Shown here: positions 57,501 through 64,000 of the stretch, one piece after another
How positions within the stretch are numbered: the first letter of the stretch is position 1
Layout: each line of letters starts with the position of its first letter
Assembly: GCF_000003815.2 (NCBI RefSeq)
Contig: NC_049980.1
Span: 31,097,127 to 31,161,126 of the forward strand
DNA from: Branchiostoma floridae
Taxonomy: Eukaryota > Chordata > Leptocardii > Amphioxiformes > Branchiostomatidae
Length of the DNA stretch: 64,000 bases
Reading direction: 5' to 3'
Notes under the pieces: generated by a model
The model's database searches: none
Told to the model about the DNA's origin: nothing
The model's input: the letters and a program-made list of their open reading frames with translations, nothing else
Program-made: the position numbers and the translations under genes

Positions 57501-60361
57501 GAAAGTTGGCCCCACTTTTGAAAGATGCTTTCATCCTGTGGCCTACTTAGCAATAGCACATGCTGCCGATCTCCGATCTGCAACATCGTCGAAGAGACGC
57601 AACGGACCGATCCTGTGGAACGCAATATCGAACAAATAGAACCCCCTATTCTATTTCGAACACGTCCGTCAAAAACTGTCCCCGTGTGACAGAAATGGCT
57701 ATTTTTGACGGAGGTCTTCGAAATAGAACCATGATCGAACAGGGGGCGGGGTTTGGGATTGGTCCATAGGAGAATCTCCAAGCAGATCCTACAGTGGCAT
57801 AAGATAGTCACAAGCTGGGGAAGGAGCCAATGACCTCCTTTGCCGGTTAAACTCCTTCCCAAGCTTATGATATTATCTTATGCCACCGTGAGATCTGTTT
57901 GGAGATTAGGAATAGGAGTAAACATTGGGATGTTGGCTTGTCATGTAGCTTAAGGTCCGCTACATATGATAAATTGTAGCTTGTGTCACGTCAATCTAGT
58001 AAAACCGCGTATCAAATAAAACTGTGATGTTGGCTCTCCTTATTCCGTATTTTCCATTCTTCAAGAGCTGTATATATTTTTGTAATCTGCAATCTGCTCC
58101 GTGATATAAAATGCTACACCATACCATCAATTGCAGCCTGTGTTTCATATGGTTTGTATTGTGACAATGGAAATAAAGTTGAAGCCAAAGAACATGTACT
58201 AATAATCGTCAGATTCCGTGCTTTATGAGTTCTGTACTGTGTATTGAATAGCCGGTAAACCGCTTCATGTCGTAACACACCAGGTTTGATTTGATTTTGA
58301 CTTGATTTATTAGAATTGCAACAGTACAATACTCGTGGATCACAGGCAGTAGTAGGCTGGTTTTGTGATCCTGGTTTGTACTGAAGAGTACAGGCAGCAT
58401 ATCCGGACAGATCTATTTGATTCACCCACACCAGAATGGTCCCCTACTCTTTTTGCTAAGTATGATGGGTCCTTCAACGCGCTCGAAGTGTTGCTCTCTG
58501 AAACACGTGAACTTGATAACCGAAGGACGTCACGAAGATAGGTACTCATGTTCACTTGAGTCTGCTGAGGAAATAGATGTAAAGTGCCAAGGACACAATG
58601 TCGGGACCCTTCAGGGATTTGAACTCATTATTCCTAGGTTCTGAGTCAAGAACTCTAACCACAAGCTTAAGGCTACCATGCCACTCCAATCCATGGTCCT
58701 TTACCTAACTGCACGATCAGCAATTGGGTCACAAGTCACGTGGAAGCACGCGTAGTCACGCGTGAGGTGTTTGAGTAACGTAACTTATCGGATGTTCTTC
58801 TCTGTGCGGCTCAGGAAAGGCCACCAGGGAAACTTTTATCCGCTTTTACGTCGGCCCCGGCCTTTGATAATCTGCTAATGCTATGGTGCTATTTCTCAAC
58901 CAGGGGTCTGTATTGAAATGAAAGAGAGAGATGGTAGTTAGGTGGGACTTCGGTGGACAATGATCACAGACGCAAAGGACCTGCAATGGTCGAGAAACGA
59001 TGTTTATTCCACACTGTCACATCTTCTCCTCATTGTGCCTCAACTGGACTGAACTACTCACAATATCAAATCCCTTCTTTCCTGAGCTGGGTGCTGATAT
59101 AATCAGACCAGATGTAATTGCCAGCTCATTAATTAACTAGTGATCTTCCTTTTTTTTCTCCTATCTCTAAGACATCTGCTCAGCAAAATACAAGATGTTT
59201 CCAGTTTTTGTGGATTTCTAAGAAAGATCAGTTCACACGTGGTCAACGTCAGCTCTGTTGCAAGTGCAGGTTTGCGGGCTGATTGCGGACACGAGAAATT
59301 ACTCTTTCCAACAAGTGTGGCGGTTTTTTTTTTCTTTAACGTGCTCGAGGTGTGGTTCCCATCATCAACACGGACCCTCTGGCTTTACGTTCCAGCCCAA
59401 CACTAAGGCCTATCAGGACTTCCAAACCAGTACCCTGATTTACACAAGTACCATGATTTGAATCCACAACACCGGGGCCTACCAGGGGTTCGAACCTAGA
59501 ACCTGGCCCCACAACATTGGAGTCTGCTTTGTATTCGAACCCAGAACGTTTGAATTCTAAGTCAGCAACCCTGACCGAAGGACCACCTTATTGATAAACT
59601 AACTTGTTGATAAATCGACTAACTTATTGATACATTTCTCCGTATCTAAAGTAATTCTTTGCTTTACATTGTCTGTATAACCTAGTACGTGAAAGCATAT
59701 CTATGATAAGCACACTTGCTACGCATCGTGACCGTCAAAGCTGGGCCGCGATAACGTTCGATACGGATGTTCCGGACCAGATGATAATTTTCCGTATCAC
59801 ACGGGCTTCTTAGTTGTATCACACAGGTTTCATCGATTGAACAGAACGCACTCCTTTCTGTTCCCTCCGGTGCAAGCGAACAGAGTTCTTTTGTTCTTTT
59901 GCATTTTTCTCGAATTGATGTTCTTAAAGAATAATTTTTGGCGCGGGTTGAAACAATGTGTCGAATTTTATGTATATTATTAGTAGTTTGGCAAAAAAAC
60001 TGTGTTATGAGTACGACCCGCGGTCGTGCTGTTACCTCGGTGATACGCCGTGTTGTGTTCTACACATACTGTTTGTTATACATTGTGTAGTTACCAGGGC
60101 TAACCCTTCATATTAACCCCCGGCTAGTTGGGTAACCATGGCTGTATGTCTTTTTATACGTCCGGATAAATAAATCAAATCAAAATACATGTACATGTAT
60201 GTGCATTTCCTTTTGTTTGCTGCAGGCCACCGTACAGGCCACGTGCCTGACCCTGACCGCCCTGAGCGTGGACCGCTACCTTGCCATCGTGTACCCGCTG
60301 GAGTCCCGCAAACTCCGCACCACCAGGGTCGCCATCTGGGCTAACACCTGCATCTGGACAG
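47420..60361 (+). CDS. KISS1R-like: Kisspeptin receptor (GPR54)-like class A GPCR gene, exons 1-3
   Basis: This is a seven-transmembrane receptor gene, incomplete here. The joined exons encode an N-terminus with two N-glycosylation sites, TM1, the first intracellular loop, TM2, TM3 with the DRY-type motif, the second loop and the start of TM4. The phrases MRTVTN.Y, FLLCCVPFTA, MCK and VQATC.TLTA.SVDR are close to vertebrate kisspeptin receptors and less like galanin or allatostatin receptors, so the family call is firm while orthology is not. All three donors and both internal acceptors are canonical GT/AG, with phases 1, 0 and 1. Such receptors signal through Gq at the plasma membrane in response to amidated peptides; that role is family knowledge. 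Exons for TM4-TM7 were not found before 64000. Confidence 0.85.
48525..48585 (+). repeat. Retrozyme-like repeat fragment
   Basis: CCATATCCAGTTGCTTGAGT, AACTACTTTTTGGCG match the downstream half of the 49295 unit. The ribozyme core is not preserved. Confidence 0.65.
48719..48795. mobile_element. Family J MITE, right half
   Basis: CGCCCGCGCGCATTAGTTTT, GCATGTCATCCATAAATT and GTGTGGCC followed by TAA match the right end of 31378-31915. Confidence 0.65.
49125..49250. mobile_element. Family H MITE, left half
   Basis: AGGCCTCCATTTCTCCAGAC, GGCGATCTCACCGCGACCTC and AAAGGTATGACCGAAAAGAC correspond to 46508-46630. It joins directly to the next hammerhead-like unit. Confidence 0.65.
49295..49440 (+). 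ncRNA. Hammerhead-ribozyme-like unit, core residues intact
   Basis: CTGACGA (49301-49307), an extra A, AGATAAC (49309-49315) with loop AGAT and GTTTCCT (49320-49326; five of seven pairs), GAAAC (49327-49331), GTC (49332-49334). GTCA before the first box partly pairs with TAAC after the GTC (stem I). The tail CCAGTTGCTTGATTAATTGC and TGTATCTTATTACCTGGACG matches the units at 28811-29245. All conserved core positions are present; stem II is weakened. Confidence 0.6.
49641..49885. repeat. (GAGA/GACA)n microsatellite
   Basis: About 245 bp of AGAGAGAC-type repeats. ORFs on both strands (Arg/Glu-rich and Leu/Ser-rich) are artefacts. Confidence 0.98.
50205..50300 (+). repeat. Possible tRNA-derived SINE head
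   Basis: GGTGCTTGTTATTAGGGTGT resembles an A box region, and GCGTTTGAATCCCC (50243-50256) is close to a B box. No acceptor stem or full cloverleaf is clear, so it would be a SINE rather than a tRNA gene. Confidence 0.3.
50684..50860 (+). repeat. Dispersed CCAAT-containing repeat, copy 3
   Basis: ATTATCATACAGCCAGGAGC, GGACCAATCAGAA, GGTTATGACGCCGTAACACA, TTCTGATTGGTCAGAA and TCGACACCA occur in the same order as in the copies at 11486 (inverse) and 37578. It is the most complete readable copy. Confidence 0.8.
51050..51425. mobile_element. MITE family C, partial copy
   Basis: GGATCGCCTGACGGCC, GATGCGGAATACACCGTGTT, AACAGTTCGATTTATTCGAA and TCGAACGTTTTCGCGTCACA match 30195-30395 in rearranged order. 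Confidence 0.7.
52000..53470. repeat. Decayed ~115-bp tandem satellite
   Basis: Repeated words CCGCTCAACT, GAGATGCCCAGGCCG, TTCAACACGT, GGGCTGAAGTAAACCTATTT and TCGGTTGATAGTGCC recur at about 52010, 52120, 53000, 53220, 53330 and 53440, with a lone relative at 50350-50440. Family B MITE 53025-53207 interrupts it. Confidence 0.75.
53025..53207. mobile_element. Family B MITE with 9-bp flanking repeat
   Basis: It starts TAATCTCCAATCAG and ends CTGCTTGGAGATTA. GATCAACGC (53016-53024) and GATCAATGC (53208-53216) flank it, identical at eight of nine bases. Together with 34809 this supports an 8-9 bp target duplication. Confidence 0.8.
54152..54265. mobile_element. Family B MITE, left part
   Basis: TAATCTCCAAGCAGATCCTA, GCATAAGATAGTATCAAAGG and CTGGCAGAGGAGTGAAGC are the left arm; the right arm is largely lost. 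Confidence 0.75.
54452..54473 (+). repeat. Partial copy of GPCR exon-2 splice acceptor
   Basis: CTGCAGTGGTGAAGTTCG here repeats the exon-2 start at 54771-54788. Extending left, the two sites agree in TATTCC with two differences. In the upstream copy the reading continues VVKF then AICLEF and soon reaches a stop, so it is not a functional exon. Confidence 0.75.
54776..54945 (+). CDS. KISS1R-like: GPCR exon 2: loop 1, TM2, extracellular loop 1, TM3 start
   Basis: The acceptor CCACCTGCAG ends at 54775. The exon reads VKFGRMRTVTNHYVLNLS, VTDLAFLLCCVPFTAAVF, then W and MCKVVFYFMQ. The NLS.TD pattern with the TM2 aspartate, the loop tryptophan and the TM3 cysteine (MCK, for the conserved disulfide) are all in place. 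The donor CAG/GTAACA at 54946 is phase 0. Confidence 0.9.
55200..55375. mobile_element. Family A foldback MITE, right half
   Basis: GTATTTGTCCACTTTTTATC, GTGGAGCCTGGTAGAGAGGC, CATACGGATTTGAATATATA and CGTGTGACCCCACC parallel 29900-30035 and 34540-34655. Confidence 0.75.
55536..55770. repeat. 61-bp tandem repeat, ~3.5 copies
   Basis: AAAGAAACGTTGTACTATGG, TATTCAGAAGTTTGCTTCCG and TCAGGTTATCCAATCATTAT repeat with a 61-bp period (55600 to 55661). Two units are virtually identical. Confidence 0.95.
56991..57907. repeat. Direct duplication of 471 bp, each ending in a family B MITE
   Basis: TTATAAGAAATTGGCCGCGT begins at 56991 and again near 57462. Both copies contain GGCCCCACTTTTGAAAGATG, CAACATCGTCGAAGAGACGC and TTCGAACACGTCCGTCAAAA. 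Both end in palindromes starting ATCTAGAAGCAGATCCTGCG (57312) or ATCTCCAAGCAGATCCTACA (57774). ORFs in it have no domain. Confidence 0.9.
58470..58700 (-). repeat. tRNA-derived SINE, copy 1
   Basis: On the minus strand GGTAGCCTTAAGCTTGTGGT and TAGAGTTCTTGACTCAGAAC form an A-box region and GAGTTCAAATCCC a B box. The body follows with CAAGGACACAATG, TTTACATC and GTGAACATGAGTACC. The same body is found in 63470-63690. Such SINEs are common in marine invertebrates. The changed head excludes a working tRNA gene. Confidence 0.6.
59325..59600 (-). repeat. tRNA-derived SINE, copy 2
   Basis: The minus strand has GGTGGTCCTTCGGTCAGGGT, then a B box TGGGTTCGAATAC. A second GGTTCGAACCCC-like word lies nearby, so two heads may be fused. 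The far end has GCTCGAGGTGTGGTTCCC as in other copies. Confidence 0.5.
59745..60066. mobile_element. MITE family C, diverged copy
   Basis: GCGATAACGTTCGATACGGA, TGTTCCGGACCAGATGAT, TTCCGTATCACACGG and GGTGATACGCCGTGTTGTGT correspond to parts of 30150-30460. Confidence 0.65.
60226..60361 (+). CDS. KISS1R-like: GPCR exon 3: TM3, DRY motif, loop 2, TM4 start
   Basis: The acceptor TTTGCTGCAG ends at 60225. The exon reads ATVQATCLTLTALSVDRYLA, then IVYPLESRKLRTTRV and AIWANTCIWTG. The DRY motif is complete and is followed by the usual PL two residues after IVY. The donor GTGAGC at 60362 leaves phase 1. The plus-strand ORF that runs on past it into GELGYN is intron read-through. Confidence 0.9.
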
Positions 60362-61139
60362 GTGAGCTGGGATACAACTGATGACTCATCGAAAGATAAG
60401 CTAGGACGGGCTTCGTTGCACTGGGCTACCACCCTTCCATTGTACATAGTGTAAATATGTTGACCTAGATCGGATTTATGGATTATGATTTTGATTTGTC
60501 TGCCGTCTTTCATGTTTCATTTGTAATTATATGTTCCGATGTACATGTCTATTTATTTTCTCTGTAATGTGCTTTTATTTCCTTGTATATAAATACTGGG
60601 CCCTATTGAAAATCAATTTGTCTAAACTGAATAGGCCACCCAGGCGTTTCAAAATAAACAAACAAACAAACAAACAAACAAATAGTATCACAGAATTACA
60701 CTTGTCCTGTCTTTGCACCTGTCCAAGCCCCTTCCCATTACTACACTTTGTTAACACATGCACTGAAATTGTCATTGCGCAGCTGCTAGTAATCCACCCT
60801 ATACGTAGGCTAAGCAGTACTGAAGATGAAGATGATGATGATTTTATTTATTTATCAATCTTTCAGGGTAGTCCCTACATTAACCTTACAATAACCGGAA
60901 CAAAGAAGCTAACTATTTCAAAGATACAGTGATGGGATTTAGGCTATAAACCATTCTGAGATTTTCTATCCTGGAATGAAGCTTACTTGATCGGACAGGC
61001 AGATTCATTTCAAATATGTCTTTACCTGTTGTTGTTTACACATGAGGTAAAAAAATGATCTTCAGTTATAATGATATGTAGAGGGAGGTTATGATATATC
61101 CAGGTAACAAGATTCACAAAATCAGGTGTTTGTGAAACA

Positions 61140-61930
61140 TCATCATCATCATCAGGTCGTGCTGGTTGCACAGCGGATGATCATGACTATTTCCCTTCAT
61201 ACATCCACATCCACCCTCCATCCATCCCTATCCTCCCTCCATCCATCCCTAACTACCCTCANNNNNNNNNNNNNNNNNNNNNNNNNNNNNNNNNNNNNNN
61301 NNNNNNNNNNNNNNNNNNNNNNNNNNNNNNNNNNNNNNNNNNNNNNNNNNNNNNNNNNNNNNNNNNNNNNNNNNNNNNNNNNNNNNNNNNNNNNNNNNNN
61401 NNNNNNNNNNNNNNNNNNNNNNNNNNNNNNNNNNNNNNNNNNNNNNNNNNNNNNNNNNNNNNNNNNNNNNNNNNNNNNNNNNNNNNNNNNNNNNNNNNNN
61501 NNNNNNNNNNNNNNNNNNNNNNNNNNNNNNNNNNNNNNNNNNNNNNNNNNNNNNNNNNNNNNNNNNNNNNNNNNNNNNNNNNNNNNNNNNNNNNNNNNNN
61601 NNNNNNNNNNNNNNNNNNNNNNNNNNNNNNNNNNNNNNNNNNNNNNNNNNNNNNNNNNNNNNNNNNNNNNNNNNNNNNNNNNNNNNNNNNNNNNNNNNNN
61701 NNNNNNNNNNNNNNNNNNNNNNNNNNNNNNNNNNNNNNNNNNNNNNNNNNNNNNCTATCTACCCTCCATCCATCCCTATCACCCTCAGGGGTCCCTATCT
61801 ATGATAGTTGCCATCCCTATCCATCCTTTTTCCGTCCCTATCCACCCTCCATCCATCCATAGCTATCCTCTCTCTCCATCCATCCCTATCCTTCCTCCAT
61901 CCATCCCTATCCTCCATAGCTTTGGGCATA
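61140..61930. repeat. CCATCCATCCCTAT satellite spanning an assembly gap
   Basis: Copies of CTCCATCCATCCCTATC lie at 61205-61261 and 61755-61920 on either side of 493 N. The Pro/Ser/His ORF across it is an artefact. Confidence 0.95.
61262..61754. other. Assembly gap (493 N)
   Basis: The run of N lies inside the CCATCC satellite. Confidence 1.
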
Positions 61931-62173
61931 TCTTCCACTGAGCAGCAATCGTCTTCACAACGCTGGTGTAGAGAAGTTTTCCTTGTCTTCCTACGCTTGC
62001 ACGTCCATGTTTGGGTACCCAGTCGCAAATAAACATCACTAATGATCTCTCCTATACTCCGCCATGTGTGTCCAGCAAACTTTAGCCTTCTTTATTAAAC
62101 ATATGGGACCCAAACATTTCAAATGTTAGCTTCTTCATTTCATTTCTATTAACGGATTTAATAACGGATTTCC

Positions 62174-62200
62174 TGACGTCCCCGAATGGTGACGTCATAG
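62174..62200. promoter_or_regulatory. CRE-like palindrome
   Basis: CTGACGTCC is followed by a full TGACGTCA about a dozen bases on. A CREB/ATF site is a plausible reading, but no promoter or exon is tied to it. Confidence 0.25.
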
Positions 62201-63469
62201 GCCAAGCCACTCGCGGCGCTTCATCGTTTGAAGCCTCGGAAGTTTCGCCGACCAAAACTAATCAAAACAAGTTGTCGTAGGTAACATACTCTGTGACGTG
62301 TTTATGGTTTCCAGCAATATGATATATATTATGCCGACGATATAGACATTCCCAGACAGACAAATAACAACAAACAGGGATGAAAACGAAGCCCTAATGA
62401 TGGCTTACCGGGACAGAGTATGCAGAACTTGTTTTTTTTTTTATAAAATTGGCACTGACCAATGTAATGCGCTTGGAAGCCAGACCCTTACATCTGTTTG
62501 GGGATTCCTCTCCGTCTGCCGCCACAACTGTTCTGCATTAGAGACGGTTTACAGAGCAATGAAACTACATAGAGTCGCAAATTTTGGCAACAGAGCTAGA
62601 GAGCAATATCCACCACACTCCTCCTACACTAAACCGCAGGTCACCGTGAAAAGCCTCACAAAACGCTTACTCTGAAATGAATCACTGAAGAATTGGGTCA
62701 TGCACCATTAAATATGGCGTTTCCTCTCTATTGCACTTTTATAAGCGCGAATGTCCTACATTTTAGCATAAAAACAACGCCGTTATTCGTTACCGAGTGT
62801 AGTAACCATATTTAACTATCGTGTGCGAGCATGGATCTTCCGGTATTTGAAAACTATTCCATTTTAATGGTCACGGATGCTCATTCCCATGTAGAATAGC
62901 CATTATATAATCGTGTGCAGCATGTCTGTGCCTGACATATGGAGGTAGCCTTAAAGTAGGGCAGCAAAGGACAGTGATGAATAAGTCTACACACGCTGTA
63001 CACGTACACACTGTTGCAAACATATTCAAACATGGTTTCTAAAGTCAAAAAGATGCACGATTCCCGTGCGTCAGGTAGAAAACTCCTTGTGATCTAAGAA
63101 GTTTGTCTCACCATGGTAGTTCCATAACTAACCTTATTGCACACCCCGGATGCCGTTTGCTATAGACATATATGTATATATACTGCTGTCAGTGAATCAA
63201 TCTGTACAGACTATAACTCTGCGTTGGGCTAAGGTCACATTTCCAAACGGGATGTTTAAAGAAACGAAAAATTGAAATGTCTGCCTAGAAATATACACAA
63301 ATAATGCCCATGAATTTTATGTTGACATTTTGTATATTTTGATGTATTTCATATCACCCCCCCCCCCCCGAAAGCTGCACGGCGGGCCCCATAATCTTTA
63401 GTGATTAGCCAAGCTTTTCTTAAGGAGTTTGCTCAGTGCAAGGCCATTGACCGCTGAAGTACGGTCACT

Positions 63470-63690
63470 GTAGCAGCATCTCTTCTTCATTGGGCTCTTA
63501 AACGTGCTCGAGGTCACGTGGGTCATCTCAAACACGGGACCTCAGTTTAACTTCCTATCCGAGGGACGGCCCGAACCGAAGCTAGGTACTCATTTTAACC
63601 CGAGTGAAGTGAGGTTAGACGTGTAAAGGGCACATGACCGATGGCACGTCAACGTTAATACCCCTGGCGTGGCGCTGGAGTGGTTGACTG
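63470..63690 (-). repeat. SINE body, copy 3
   Basis: GGGCTCTTAAACGTGCTCGA, CATCTCAAACACGGGACCTC, CCTATCCGAGGGACGGCC, GCTAGGTACTCATTTTAACC and GTGAAGTGAGGTTAGA match 58470-58580 and the consensus of a SINE family common in marine animals. The tRNA-like head is not clear. Confidence 0.6.
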
Positions 63691-64000
63691 GTTGTGTATG
63701 TGGACAGCAAGCATCAACATACTGTGGGTGGATCTTTATGCTTTTCTCAAAGTCCCATAGCAGGACTACTTACAGGTTTGACCATTTTCAAGTTTGTTTC
63801 AAATTGTTTCTAATTTGTGCCTTGGTGGAGCAAGACTTTCGATCTTAGCCAACATTCTCCAAAAACAGTTTTGATATCAGACAGGTGACATAAACTCTTT
63901 AACAATGAACTAACTGCTTCTGTGCCTGACCATGTCTTGAGTAAGTAGTGTAACATCGCGCTACTTTAAGGTGGTATCTCACTGCACTTGGGGCACCGGT

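Larger units (their letters stand above)
54946..60225 (+). other. GPCR intron 2
   Basis: This 5.3-kb intron holds a family A MITE half, a 61-bp tandem repeat, a 471-bp direct duplication, SINEs and a family C fragment. I see no additional exon. Confidence 0.7.
60362..64000 (+). other. GPCR intron 3 or 3' flank
   Basis: No TM4-TM7 exon was recognised. The stretch contains a LINE-type AATAAATC tail region nearby, (CAAA)n at 60657-60682, a CCATCC satellite with a gap, a CRE-like site and a SINE. Confidence 0.5.

Noticed and set aside
58600-58700. Functional tRNA gene on the minus strand
   Set aside because: A and B box words are present, but there is no complete cloverleaf, and the sequence continues into a SINE body shared with other copies.
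60362-60381. Continuation of exon 3 past GTGAGC
   Set aside because: It leaves the GPCR pattern at once and meets a stop; a canonical donor is present.
62397-62675. 92-codon ORF in the presumed last intron
   Set aside because: No receptor TM pattern, no splice acceptor at the required phase, no recognised domain.

Overview
The window looks like nuclear DNA of an invertebrate deuterostome, most probably an amphioxus (Branchiostoma). The grounds are a kisspeptin-receptor-type GPCR with vertebrate-like intron positions, CR1/L2-, L1/Tx1- and RTE-like non-LTR retrotransposons, marine-animal tRNA-derived SINEs, and very dense small foldback (MITE-like) elements. The species call is an inference. 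No bacterial or viral gene organisation is present. Five runs of N (11045-11380, 26539-26638, 37697-38159, 40905-41004, 61262-61754) are assembly gaps, several at tandem or palindromic DNA.

Only one host gene is well supported. It is a class A GPCR of the kisspeptin receptor (GPR54) type on the plus strand, with three exons in view: 47420-47570 (N-terminus, TM1), 54776-54945 (TM2-TM3 start) and 60226-60361 (TM3, DRY region, TM4 start). Introns are about 7.2 and 5.3 kb with phases 1, 0 and 1. The rest of the gene lies beyond the window or in undetected exons. A 28-codon candidate exon with a Cys-x2-Cys-His motif at 6433-6516 is the only other host-gene hint.

Layout: 1-5.4 kb is a higher-order tandem array split by an almost intact CR1/L2-like LINE (348-3253, minus strand). 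5.5-6.2 kb is a second tandem array. 8.3-8.8 kb and 17.4-18.4 kb are opposite-facing arrays of one 61-63 bp minisatellite. 10.8-15.1 kb is a dead L1/Tx1-like insertion inside a 17-bp target-site duplication, apparently fused at its 5' side to the 3' end of an unrelated transcript. 19-23 kb holds foldback elements, a hammerhead-like hairpin and a 5'-truncated LINE. 25.3-26.2 kb is a broken mariner. 27-46 kb is a mosaic of MITE families, LINE ends and a 1.5-kb segmental duplication. 47.4-60.4 kb is the GPCR gene, whose introns are full of MITEs, satellites and a 471-bp duplication. 58-64 kb also carries tRNA-derived SINEs.

The most notable recurring signal is a family of hammerhead-ribozyme-like hairpins: a CTGANGA box, a hairpin of variable sequence, then GAAAC and a GTC-like triplet. 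It occurs at about ten places on both strands, with different but self-complementary stem II sequences and a shared extra A after the first box. Some lie in ~225-bp tandem units resembling metazoan retrozymes or Penelope-type terminal repeats. Several transposon calls rest on readable target-site duplications or empty-site comparisons within the window.
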